Shown here: piece by piece, positions 35,734-43,124 of the stretch
Numbering within the stretch: position 1 is the stretch's first letter
Layout: the number at the start of each line of letters is the position of its first letter
Assembly (NCBI RefSeq): GCF_017551775.1
Contig: NZ_JAFZKX010000110.1
Coordinates: 48,992-112,991, forward strand
Length of the DNA: 64,000 nucleotides
Source: Fibrobacter sp.
GTDB taxonomy: Bacteria > Fibrobacterota > Fibrobacteria > Fibrobacterales > Fibrobacteraceae
Direction: 5' to 3'
Position numbers and translations under genes: made by a program
Notes under the pieces: model-generated
The model's database searches: none
The model's input: the letters and a program-made list of their open reading frames with translations, nothing else
What the model was told of the DNA's origin: nothing

Positions 35734-35766
35734 AAGAAGACGGGCTACGGCTCGCCTTCTTTTTTA
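35734..35766 (+). terminator. Terminator after module B
   Basis: Stem AAGAAGACGGGC / GCTCGCCTTCTT with one A-C mismatch and a TACG loop, followed by T5. The upstream 45 nt are almost all purine with three AGGAGG boxes and no ORF. Confidence 0.7.
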
Positions 35767-35808
35767 TACTTTTTAATAACCTGCGCGATATGCAGAAAGG
35801 AATTTGTT

Positions 35809-36564
35809 ATGAAACCAGGTAAGACTGAACTCCGTTTGAATGAAGGCATCGAAAAGCGCGGTGCGTTGTTTGCCGTGCTGTTGGACCCGGATACCTCGGA
35901 CGAGGCCGCCTTCGTGAAGGCTGGCTCCATGGCTGCCGAGAACGGAGCCGACCTTTTGCTGGTGGGCGGTTCTTATCTGGGGAATTTTACGTTGCCGAAA
36001 CAGGTGGCTGCGCTCAAGGCGGCGATTGACTTGCCCGTGGTGCTTTTTCCGGGTGGCGCATCGCAGGTGGTGCCCGGTTTCGACGCGATGCTCTTCATGA
36101 CCCTCGTGAGCGGTCGTAACCCGAACTACCTCATCGACGAGCAGGTCCGCGGTGGCGCCCTCGTGCGCGCGCTCAACATGGAAGCCATCCCGACGGCCTA
36201 TCAGCTCATCAACAGCGGCAAGCGCACGACGGTGGAATACATCAGCGGTACCATGCCCGTGCCGGCGAACAAGCCCAAGCTCAGCATGGTGAACTCCATT
36301 GCCGCCGAACTCATGGGCATGCGCTACGTGTACCTGGAGGCGGGCAGCGGCGCCGAGGAGCCCGTACCCGTGGAGCACATCGCCTATACCCGCAAGGCGA
36401 CCGAGATGACTATTATTACCGGTGGCGGAATCAGGGACCCGCAAACGGCTGCCGTCCGCGTGGCCGCTGGCGCGAACATCATCGTGACCGGAACCCTCTG
36501 GGAAAAGGTCGAAGACCCGGCTCTGTTGAAAGAGTTCGCTTCTGCCATCCATACCAAGGGCTAG
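35809..36564 (+). CDS. Geranylgeranylglyceryl phosphate synthase family protein
   Basis: 251 residues of the PcrB/GGGPS TIM-barrel family. LLDPDTSD near 24-31 binds metal/phosphate. ADLLLVGGSYLG, VLFPGGASQV, YLEAGSGAEEPV and the phosphate-binding TGGGIRDPQTA.. GANIIVTGT match the family closely. In archaea the enzyme joins sn-glycerol-1-phosphate to geranylgeranyl diphosphate for ether lipids; homologues occur in Bacteroidota and relatives. The length and motifs suggest an active enzyme with a polyprenyl substrate. SD AAAGGA precedes the ATG. The next gene starts 33 nt later. Confidence 0.88.
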   Translation: MKPGKTELRLNEGIEKRGALFAVLLDPDTSDEAAFVKAGSMAAENGADLLLVGGSYLGNFTLPKQVAALKAAIDLPVVLFPGGASQVVPGFDAMLFMTLVSGRNPNYLIDEQVRGGALVRALNMEAIPTAYQLINSGKRTTVEYISGTMPVPANKPKLSMVNSIAAELMGMRYVYLEAGSGAEEPVPVEHIAYTRKATEMTIITGGGIRDPQTAAVRVAAGANIIVTGTLWEKVEDPALLKEFASAIHTKG

Positions 36565-36597
36565 ACAAAATTTGACTCAACCCTTCAGGAGTTCCTT

Positions 36598-37230
36598 ATG
36601 AAGAACAGGTTCGTTTTTGCGTTCGTGGCTACCCTGCTCTGCAGCACGCTTTGCATGGCGCAAGTCCAGAAGCTCCCCGCACCGGCCAAGTCGCTTGGCA
36701 AGAACGTGATGGAGGCGCTCTGGAGCCGCAGTTCCAGCACCGAGTTCAGCGACAAGATGCTGAGCGACCAGGATCTTTCCAACCTGCTCTTCGCGGCCAT
36801 CGGGGTGAACCGCCCCTCCGAAGGGAAGATTACGTCCCCCACGGCGCGCAACTTCCAGGAAATACGCGTATTCGTCTTTACGGCCAAGGGCGCCTTTGAA
36901 TACCTGAACAAGGAAAACGCCCTGAAGCAGGTGGCGAAGGGTGACCATCGCGGGCTGATTGCCGACCGTCAGGACTGGGCGAAGACCGCTCCGGTGAGCC
37001 TCCTGATTGTTGCCGACGAGAAGAAGTTCGGGAGCAGCGATTCGCATGCGAAGCTTGCCATGGGAATCGATGCGGGCATCGTGAGCGAGAACGTCAACCT
37101 GTTCTGCGCCGGCGCCGGCCTCGTTACCCGCCCGCGCATGACGATGGATATTCCCGCCATCAAGAAGCTGTTGAAGCTCTCCGACCAGGAGGCGCCTTTG
37201 CTGAACAATCCCGTGGGCTACGCCAAGTAA
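36598..37230 (+). CDS. Secreted SagB-like nitroreductase-fold protein
   Basis: 210 residues with signal peptide MKNRFVFAFVATLLCSTLCMA. RSSSTEFSDKMLSDQDLSNLLFAAIGVNRPSEGKITSPTARN is the SagB/nitroreductase FMN-binding opening (R-S-S-x-x-F ... LLWAAxGxNR). IGIDAGIVSENVNLFCAGAGL-type segment follows. Members are normally cytoplasmic flavoproteins; a periplasmic location makes the cofactor and partner open questions. SD AGGAG before the ATG. Probably in one unit with the GGGPS gene. Confidence 0.75.
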   Translation: MKNRFVFAFVATLLCSTLCMAQVQKLPAPAKSLGKNVMEALWSRSSSTEFSDKMLSDQDLSNLLFAAIGVNRPSEGKITSPTARNFQEIRVFVFTAKGAFEYLNKENALKQVAKGDHRGLIADRQDWAKTAPVSLLIVADEKKFGSSDSHAKLAMGIDAGIVSENVNLFCAGAGLVTRPRMTMDIPAIKKLLKLSDQEAPLLNNPVGYAK

Positions 37231-37400
37231 GGCGTCCGGGATTACCTGCGGCTCCTATACCTTGTGATGCGTTCGCGGCGCTCGTTGTGGGTGCGGCGAC
37301 ACTTGCCAAAAGGCTAAACATTGACTCCCTGTTGCACCGAAGTTTGTAAACGAAAACAAACGTTTTTACTTTGCTTTATATGTATTTTGAAAAAAAATGC

Positions 37401-37429
37401 TTGACTAAAAGTATTTTGTAAGATATATT
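37401..37429 (+). promoter_or_regulatory. Sigma-70-type promoter TTGACT-N17-TATATT for the Pro/Ile-heptad protein and radical SAM genes
   Basis: TTGACT at 37401-37406, TATATT at 37424-37429, exact 17-nt spacing. The predicted start site (~37436) lies just before the palindrome at 37448-37466. Confidence 0.75.
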
Positions 37430-37447
37430 CAATACAAGCTAAACCAT

Positions 37448-37466
37448 CATGATAAAATTTATCATG
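37448..37466. promoter_or_regulatory. Perfect palindromic operator candidate
   Basis: CATGATAAAATTTATCATG: two 9-nt arms around one central base, 18 nt after the -10 element and ahead of the SD (AGGAGA at 37478-37483). Its size and placement suit a dimeric repressor. It could also form an RNA hairpin, but it is AT-rich and lacks a terminator T run. Confidence 0.55.
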
Positions 37467-37488
37467 AAAAATTGTCAAGGAGATAAAA

Positions 37489-38220
37489 ATGGCAAAGGCA
37501 AAAAAAGCAAGTAAGGCAACAAAAGTTAATGCTAGCAAAGCGACCGTAGCGAAAACAGCTGATTTCAAAACTGCTATTGTCAAGGAACCAAAGGCTGTTT
37601 TGCAAGCCATAGGCATGGATTTTTCTGTAGCTTATGATAAGGCGAAAAAAGAAGTTTCGTTGGGCGATGTCCTTGTTGCGGGTACAAAGAAACAGCGTGA
37701 AGAATTTGCCGGTGTTCTTGAACAGGCTCTTGTGAAGACAAGTGAAATTTGGTCGGGTGTTGAAGGTAAGTTGGAAAAATATATTCCTGGACAATTTAAG
37801 CGAATTCCTGATGAAAAACGTATACCGATTAGGCCGATTATTCCTGTTCGAAATCCGATTATCCCGATTATCGACCCGATTATTCCGATTATAGATCCGA
37901 TTATCCCGATTCTGATTCCGCTCATTCCGGAACCGACTCCGGTTATTCCTGATCCGAAATCTCCGGTTGTTGACAAATGGGATGCGAAGCAGGTTGTTGG
38001 ACATGTAGAACTCGTGCCGCAGTTGGAAGAACGGCTTGTCCAAATTCAGGGAATTCGGAAATCTCTGCCTGCAAATGCGACCAAGGCCGAAAAGAAGGCT
38101 GCCGCAACTGCGGAACAGCAGGTCAAGAACTTGATTAAGGCGGCTAAGAGGAGTGCTCCGAAGGCTGTTAAAAAGGCTAAGGCAAAAGTTACTAAGAAAG
38201 CCGCAGTCAAGAAGAAATAG
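37489..38220 (+). CDS. Lys-rich protein with Pro/Ile heptad repeats; possible radical-SAM substrate
   Basis: 243 residues, family not recognised. Residues 1-24 are Lys/Ala/Thr-rich. Residues 25-45 (DFKTAIVKEPKAVLQAIGMDF) have the 'DxxFxxxLxxxPxAxLxxxGxxx' shape of nitrile-hydratase-like RiPP leaders. Residues 67-100 are helical. Residues 116-157 are six heptads PIIPVRN/PIIPIID/PIIPIID/PIIPILI/PLIPEPT/PVIPDPK. A second helical part and a histone H1-like Lys/Ala tail follow. No signal peptide. A radical SAM gene starts 15 nt downstream. Alternatives: phasin-like (helix plus AKK tail) or nucleoid-associated protein. Strong SD and promoter suggest high expression. Confidence 0.75.
   Translation: MAKAKKASKATKVNASKATVAKTADFKTAIVKEPKAVLQAIGMDFSVAYDKAKKEVSLGDVLVAGTKKQREEFAGVLEQALVKTSEIWSGVEGKLEKYIPGQFKRIPDEKRIPIRPIIPVRNPIIPIIDPIIPIIDPIIPILIPLIPEPTPVIPDPKSPVVDKWDAKQVVGHVELVPQLEERLVQIQGIRKSLPANATKAEKKAAATAEQQVKNLIKAAKRSAPKAVKKAKAKVTKKAAVKKK
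37834..37959 (+). repeat. Six in-frame 21-nt units coding Pro/Ile heptads
   Basis: Units share CCGATTATTCCGATTAT-like DNA and code P-x-I-P-x-x-x. The two central PIIPIID units are nearly identical at DNA level, so recent unit duplication is plausible. Confidence 0.8.
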
Positions 38221-38235
38221 AGATAAAATCGAAAT

Positions 38236-39324
38236 ATGAGCATCATTCCTTTTAACGATGGTGTTTTCAGTTTCGTTACAACCAATGGGTGCACTGCAAA
38301 GTGCTCCCATTGTTTAATGAACTGCAAACCTGGCTTAAAACATAAGCTCAACTTTGAGCAGATGCGAAAGGCGATTGACCAGTTTACTCGAAAAAAGAAT
38401 GCACATCTTGTTGTTTTTACGGGGGGCGAGTCTACATTGTTGGGCGAGGACCTGCTCCGAGCCATTCGCTATGCTACGTTGAAGTTCCTAAAGACGCGTC
38501 TTGTTACAAATGCCCACTGGGCGTCGAGCTTGGAACGCGCGCAGAACTACGTCAAAAAACTCCGGGAGGTAGGCCTTACGGAAATTGACTTCAGCGTTGA
38601 CGACTACCACGAGCCGTTTGTTCCGCTGGACAATATCCGGAACGCTTGGCTGGCGAGCAAGGGAGTCGGTTTCGATTCGGTTACCCTTGCGAACAGTTTT
38701 GGGCCAAAAGATAAGATTAATCCTGATTTCATACGGGAATATTTAGGTGAAGATCTTCCTGAAGTTAGTTCGACGAGTTCGCCGGATAGCGTGGATCTTA
38801 AGAGATCTGAGGATGGCACTTTTTATAACATCCATACCAGTACGCTTCAAAAAAGCGGCCGTGCCGAAGATCTGGATTCCGAACAGTTCATCGGTGTTGA
38901 AAATCAGGAATTGCTCGACTGCGCTTGTAAATGGGTCGTTGTCGAACCGGTCCTTTCGCCATTGGGCCATATGTGGGCGTGTTGCGGAATCCCTGCCGAT
39001 AACATCCCGATTCTGGACCTTGGTGATGCCAACAAGGAACGTATCGATACCATTTTGAAAAGGGCTAGCAAGGATGTCCTGATAAACGCGCTGTACTATC
39101 TTGGGCCGTATAAACTCTGCAAGTTCGTTGAAGAACATAGCGACATCCGTTTCAAAAGAAATTTTGGCGGTGCGTGCGAAATTTGCAGTGTCTTGACTGG
39201 CAACAAGAAGGCTGTTGAGGTTTTGCGGGCAAACGAAAAGTCCTTGGCTGCAGTTGTTCAGGCTGTAAGGTTCCTTAAGGAAAAAGGTATCCCTACGGGC
39301 TTGCTGAACAAGAACACCCGGTAG
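38236..39324 (+). CDS. Radical SAM protein with C-terminal Cys clusters
   Basis: 362 residues. CTAKCSHC (C19-x3-C23-x2-C26) is the SAM-cluster motif and VVFTGGES near 58-66 the GGE strand. Extra Cys pairs lie at CLMNC, DCACKW, MWACCG and GACEIC; the C-terminal ones could bind auxiliary Fe-S clusters as in SPASM/twitch enzymes that modify peptides. No signal peptide. Co-transcribed with the preceding Pro/Ile-heptad gene (15-nt gap) and closed by a terminator, so the two form an isolated two-gene unit. The start ATG lacks a strong SD and probably relies on coupling. Reaction unknown. Confidence 0.85.
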   Translation: MSIIPFNDGVFSFVTTNGCTAKCSHCLMNCKPGLKHKLNFEQMRKAIDQFTRKKNAHLVVFTGGESTLLGEDLLRAIRYATLKFLKTRLVTNAHWASSLERAQNYVKKLREVGLTEIDFSVDDYHEPFVPLDNIRNAWLASKGVGFDSVTLANSFGPKDKINPDFIREYLGEDLPEVSSTSSPDSVDLKRSEDGTFYNIHTSTLQKSGRAEDLDSEQFIGVENQELLDCACKWVVVEPVLSPLGHMWACCGIPADNIPILDLGDANKERIDTILKRASKDVLINALYYLGPYKLCKFVEEHSDIRFKRNFGGACEICSVLTGNKKAVEVLRANEKSLAAVVQAVRFLKEKGIPTGLLNKNTR

Positions 39325-39344
39325 GCTAGATTCCGACTTTTAAC

Positions 39345-39377
39345 AAACCCCGTCGCATTGATTGTGGCGGGGTTTTT
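39345..39377. terminator. Terminator shared by the radical SAM gene (+) and the LysR gene (-)
   Basis: Stem AAACCCCGTCGCA / TGTGGCGGGGTTT (three wobbles), 5-nt loop, T5. It overlaps the stop codon of the LysR gene. Confidence 0.8.
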
Positions 39378-40260
39378 ACCTGCGCCTCCTGCTCCTCGCG
39401 ATGAGCTTGGTCAGGAACCGGAAGAATTTTTCGGTGCGGGAATTGTCTTGCTTGTTGCGGCGTAGCGTTATCACGATATCGCGCTTGAATTCGGTGTCCG
39501 TGATTTTCAGGAGTCTGATTCTGCGCCTGTCGACATGTCCCCACGAAAATTCGGGCCAGAACCCGACTCCGATGCCGCTCGCGATGGCGTCTTTCACGGC
39601 GAGCGCGTTGTCGCTCTCGAAAATGATGCGCGTCTTGAACCCGATGCGTTCGCAGTACTCGTTGCAGATGCTGCGCAGCTGCTTGCTTCCGTAAAGCCCG
39701 ATGAAGTTCGTCTCCTTCAGTTCCTTGAGACTGATGGTGTCGCGCTTTTTGTACAGCGGCGTGTTGGGCACGGCGAGGTAGATGTTCTCGCTGCAGATGA
39801 AGTTCTCCTCGTCGTGTTCGTTTTTCGCTATGGCGGGCGCCTTCGCGTAGGTGCGCACGCAGATGTCGTACAGGGTGGTCTCCTCGTTCTGCACCAGGTT
39901 GAATCGCAGGTCGGGGTCGTTTTTCTTGTAGAGGATAACCGCGTTGGTCACGAACGTCGACGCGGCGAGCACGTTCAGGTTCACCGTGGCGGACTGTTCG
40001 CTTTCCATGGCGCGCAGCTGTGCGGGTAGCGCCTCGATGTCTTCGTAGAGCGGCTTGACTTTCTTGTAGAAGTATTCCCCGATATCGGTGAGCTTGATGT
40101 TTCGGCCCTGCGTCTTGAAGAGCTTCACGCCGAGTTCGTCTTCGAGCTTGTGGAGGGCATGGGTGAGCGCCGGCTGCACGATGCACAGGGTCTTCGCGCT
40201 TTGCGTCACATGCTCGGTACGCGCGACTTCCAAAAAGTATTTGAGGTGCGTGAGTTCCAT
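39376..40260 (-). CDS. LysR-family transcriptional regulator
   Basis: 294 residues from ATG 40260, the normal family length; a longer in-frame start would add 45 residues without homology. The N-terminal winged HTH is MELTHLKYFLEVARTEHVTQSAKTLCIVQPALTHALHKLEDELGVKLF. The effector domain (~90-290) includes YLAVPNTPLYKKR and AIASGIGVGFWPEF. CysL/CynR-like subgroup by eye; ligand unknown. Divergent from the small FISUMP lipoprotein gene at 40398, its most obvious target. An Arg-rich tail (ARSRRRR) ends the protein. Confidence 0.9.
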   Translation of the reverse strand: MELTHLKYFLEVARTEHVTQSAKTLCIVQPALTHALHKLEDELGVKLFKTQGRNIKLTDIGEYFYKKVKPLYEDIEALPAQLRAMESEQSATVNLNVLAASTFVTNAVILYKKNDPDLRFNLVQNEETTLYDICVRTYAKAPAIAKNEHDEENFICSENIYLAVPNTPLYKKRDTISLKELKETNFIGLYGSKQLRSICNEYCERIGFKTRIIFESDNALAVKDAIASGIGVGFWPEFSWGHVDRRRIRLLKITDTEFKRDIVITLRRNKQDNSRTEKFFRFLTKLIARSRRRR

Positions 40261-40326
40261 GGGGCCTCCGGAATGGTGTTGAAAAATCAATAAAAAAAAT
40301 TGATGAATTAAATATAAATAATCTAT

Positions 40327-40355
40327 TAGACAAGATGAATTACGGGTTCTAAATT
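40327..40355 (+). promoter_or_regulatory. Predicted promoter TAGACA-N17-TAAATT
   Basis: TAGACA at 40327-40332 and TAAATT at 40350-40355 upstream of the small FISUMP lipoprotein gene, in the region divergent from the LysR gene. Confidence 0.5.
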
Positions 40356-40397
40356 TGCGGCCGGAAACAAAAAAGATCTCAATCAAAAGGAACAAAT

Positions 40398-40952
40398 ATG
40401 AACCTCAATTTCAAAACCCTGGCCCTTGCCGCCATTGCCTTGGCCTTCACCGCCTGCGAACAGGCCAACACCTGCAACTACGACGAAACCGCAAAGACGC
40501 TTTCGTGCCCCGAGAAGGTCTACAAGACGGTGTCGCTCGCTGGCAAGGTCTGGATGGCGGAAAACATGGCGGACTATGTCCCCGACAACAGCATCTGCTA
40601 CGGCAACGACCACGCCAACTGCGAAGCCATGGGCCGCCTCTACACGTGGGACGCTGCGAACAACGGCCTTTGCCCCAATGGCTGGACGGTTCCTTCGCAG
40701 CAGGATTTCAAGGACGCTTTCGGGAGTGCTACCGTGGAAGATCTCAAGAAGGCCGACGGATTCAAGATGGTGCTCGCCGGGTTCCGTTACTTCGACGGCA
40801 AGTTTGCCGACAAGGACTCGAGCGCTAGCTTCTGGACCAAGGATAGCTACGACGATGCGCGCGCCTATCTTGTCCGCGTAACCGATACGACAATCACCTA
40901 CGAGCACTTCAACAAGAGCATTGCCGCCTCCGTTCGCTGCGTGAAGGAATAA
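40398..40952 (+). CDS. Small FISUMP lipoprotein
   Basis: 184 residues. Signal peptide with lipobox LAFTAC20. FISUMP domain almost directly after it: CPEKVYKTVSLAGKVWMAENM, ANCEAMGRLYTWDAANNGLCPNGWTVPSQQDFKDAF, and ASVRCVKE at the end. This is a minimal single-domain lipid-anchored member. SD AAAGGA. Divergent from a LysR gene that may regulate it. Function unknown. Confidence 0.85.
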   Translation: MNLNFKTLALAAIALAFTACEQANTCNYDETAKTLSCPEKVYKTVSLAGKVWMAENMADYVPDNSICYGNDHANCEAMGRLYTWDAANNGLCPNGWTVPSQQDFKDAFGSATVEDLKKADGFKMVLAGFRYFDGKFADKDSSASFWTKDSYDDARAYLVRVTDTTITYEHFNKSIAASVRCVKE

Positions 40953-41025
40953 ATTTTCCTACTTTCAGCGTATATCCAAAACAAAAAATCATCAACCTTA
41001 AACCCTTGGATATTGGACGGTTTAC

Positions 41026-42705
41026 ATGACTTGGCTAATCGACTTATTTACCAAGCCCTCGGTGGGGCAGCAGGTTGTGGTTATCGCTTTCACAGCCGCA
41101 GTTGGCCTCATGGTGGGTAAAATCAAGGTCAAGGGAATCGGCTTGGGCGGTGCGGGAGCGCTCTTCGTGGGCATCCTGCTCGGGCACCTCGGTCTCCGCG
41201 TTGAGGGCAACGTGCTTCATTTCGCGCAGGAGTTCGGCCTGATTCTCTTTGTCTATACAATCGGCATGCAGGTGGGCCCCGGATTCATGGATTCCATCCG
41301 CCGTCACGGTCTCGTTCTGAACGTCCTCTCGGGAGGAATCGTTCTGCTCGGCGTCCTGGTGACTCTCTGCCTCTACTGGTTTACAGATATGCATAACAAC
41401 GTACCCGTGCTTGTGGGGATGCTCTGTGGCGCCGTCACGAACACGCCTTCCCTTGGCGCCGCCAATTCAGCCTTTGCCGCGGCCGGGGTGGACACGTCCC
41501 TTACGGGTATCGGGTACGCTGTTGCATATCCGTTCGGCGTCATCGGCATCATCCTCGTGATGATTCTCGTGCGCATCGTATTCAGGCAGAACCCGAACAA
41601 GGCTGCTGAAAATTACGCCGCGGACATCGCCGCTACGGCCAAGGAGATTGAATCCTGCAGCCTCACGGTTGACAACCGCAATCTCTTCGGTACGCAGTTG
41701 AAAGATATCCCGAACTTGATTTCGAGCGGTGTCGTGGTGACCCGCCTGCTGCGTGGCAACGACATCTTCACTCCGAACGGGAAGACGGTCATTGAGGAAG
41801 GCGACAAGGTGCATATCGTGGGCATGCCCGATGCGGTAGCCGCCATGGAGAAGATTATCGGCGGTAGGCTTGATACGCCCATCACCAAGTTCGCTTCCGA
41901 CACGGCGAAGCCTATCCAGGTGAAGACGATTCTCGTGACGAACAAGAAGATTCTCGGGCGCACCATCGGTTCGCTCGCCCTCGCGGAACGCTACGGCGTG
42001 AACGTGAGTCGCGTGGTCCGCAGCGGGTTCAAGTTTACGGGTCGCCTGGATTTGCGTATCAAGTTTGCGGACAAGCTGATGGTCGTCGGCCCTGCCGAAG
42101 GTATTGAGGCTGCGGCGAAGGAGCTGGGCAACTCGCTCACGGCGCTCGACCATCCCGAAATCCTGCCTGCGTTTTTGGGTATATTCCTGGGTGTCGTCGT
42201 CGGTAGCATCCCTATCGCGATTCCCGGAATACCGACCCCGCTCAAGCTCGGTCTTGCCGGCGGTCCGCTGATCGTGTCCATCCTTCTCAGCCGCAAACGC
42301 AAGATAGGCCCGCTGAACTTCTTCATGGCGAGCAGCGCGAACCTCATGCTCCGTGAATTCGGCCTTACGCTCTTCCTCAGCTGCGTGGGCCTGAATGCGG
42401 GCATCAAGTTCTTCGACGTGCTCCTGAACGGTGATGGACTTTACTATATGGGCCTTGCCGCCCTCATCACGTTCCTGCCGCTCGCTATCATGGCCGTTGT
42501 GGGTCACCTGGTTTTCAAGGTAAACTACCTTTCGCTCTGCGGTGTGCTTGCGGGCGCGACTACCGACCCTCCCGCGCTTGCCTTCGCGAACGGCCAGGCC
42601 GAAAGCGAGGCCGTGAACATCGGGTACGCCTCTGTCTATCCGCTCACCATGCTGTTGCGCATCCTGAGCGGGCAGGTGCTCGCCGTTCTGCTGATTGCCG
42701 CCTGA
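41026..42705 (+). CDS. AspT/YidE/YbjL-family transporter with two RCK_C-like domains
   Basis: 559 residues. Two repeats of membrane helices flank a soluble middle. GGAGALFVGILLGHLGL.. FAQEFGLILFVYTIGMQVGPGF and FGLTLFLSCVGLNAGIKF are the duplicated family signatures. GAVTNTPSLGAAN and GATTDPPALAFAN are the paired substrate-path motifs. Residues ~205-370 carry two TrkA-C/RCK-type domains (VVVTRLLRGNDIFTPNGKTVIEEGDKVHIVG). Family members include the aspartate:alanine antiporter; the substrate here (a dicarboxylate or amino acid) is open. Confidence 0.88.
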   Translation: MTWLIDLFTKPSVGQQVVVIAFTAAVGLMVGKIKVKGIGLGGAGALFVGILLGHLGLRVEGNVLHFAQEFGLILFVYTIGMQVGPGFMDSIRRHGLVLNVLSGGIVLLGVLVTLCLYWFTDMHNNVPVLVGMLCGAVTNTPSLGAANSAFAAAGVDTSLTGIGYAVAYPFGVIGIILVMILVRIVFRQNPNKAAENYAADIAATAKEIESCSLTVDNRNLFGTQLKDIPNLISSGVVVTRLLRGNDIFTPNGKTVIEEGDKVHIVGMPDAVAAMEKIIGGRLDTPITKFASDTAKPIQVKTILVTNKKILGRTIGSLALAERYGVNVSRVVRSGFKFTGRLDLRIKFADKLMVVGPAEGIEAAAKELGNSLTALDHPEILPAFLGIFLGVVVGSIPIAIPGIPTPLKLGLAGGPLIVSILLSRKRKIGPLNFFMASSANLMLREFGLTLFLSCVGLNAGIKFFDVLLNGDGLYYMGLAALITFLPLAIMAVVGHLVFKVNYLSLCGVLAGATTDPPALAFANGQAESEAVNIGYASVYPLTMLLRILSGQVLAVLLIAA

Positions 42706-42720
42706 TTTGGCACCTTTTTT

Positions 42721-42752
42721 GCCCGTTTCGAATGAATCGGGCATCTTTTCTT
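42721..42752 (+). terminator. Terminator after the AspT-like gene
   Basis: GCCCGTTTC-GAAT-GAATCGGGC (one mismatch) followed by ATCTTTTCTTT. Confidence 0.6.
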
Positions 42753-42784
42753 TCGATAATTGTGTATTTTTCATGAAAAAGACG

Positions 42785-42807
42785 CTGCACCGCGAGGTGC
42801 AGTTTTT
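42785..42807 (+). terminator. Hairpin with T tract just upstream of the small membrane protein gene (attenuator-like)
   Basis: CTGCACC-GCGA-GGTGCAG, perfect 7-bp stem with a GNRA loop, followed by T5 and directly by the SD GAGG (42808-42811). A terminator placed this close to the next SD could act as an attenuator for the downstream operon. Confidence 0.6.
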
Positions 42808-42816
42808 GAGGTATAT

Positions 42817-43116
42817 ATGCAAAAACTGATTATTGCGACTTTCGTGCTCCGCGTGCTGGGCCTGGTACTGATAGTTCTCGGCCTTTCCGCTTTTGGCCAC
42901 AACCTGATTTACAATACATTCCCCGGGCTCGAGGGCTACTCCCTCAATCCGGTCAGCTATTTGGGCATCTTGATTTATATCGTCGGTGCGTTGATTTATT
43001 TCTTCGTGAACAAGAAGCGCCGCGCCGACCGCCGCCGCGAAGAAATCGAGGAAGCTGAAGATCGTGCTTTTAGAAGTTCCGCCAAGGAAGAAACGAAGGA
43101 CGACCAAGACGCATAG
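42817..43116 (+). CDS. Small two-helix membrane protein
   Basis: 99 residues from ATG 42817 (GAGG SD). Two membrane helices (IIATFVLRVLGLVLIVLGLSA and YLGILIYIVGALIYFFV) and a highly charged cytoplasmic tail (KKRRADRRREEIEEAEDRAF). No family recognised. It is 8 nt ahead of the ABC ATPase gene, so likely the first gene of the 42817-49827 operon. Confidence 0.75.
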   Translation: MQKLIIATFVLRVLGLVLIVLGLSAFGHNLIYNTFPGLEGYSLNPVSYLGILIYIVGALIYFFVNKKRRADRRREEIEEAEDRAFRSSAKEETKDDQDA

Positions 43117-43124
43117 GGTGTACT

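Noticed and set aside
40261..40395. 45-residue N-terminal extension of the LysR gene
   Set aside because: LysR proteins start directly with the HTH (MELTHLKYFLEVA); the extension crosses the promoter region.
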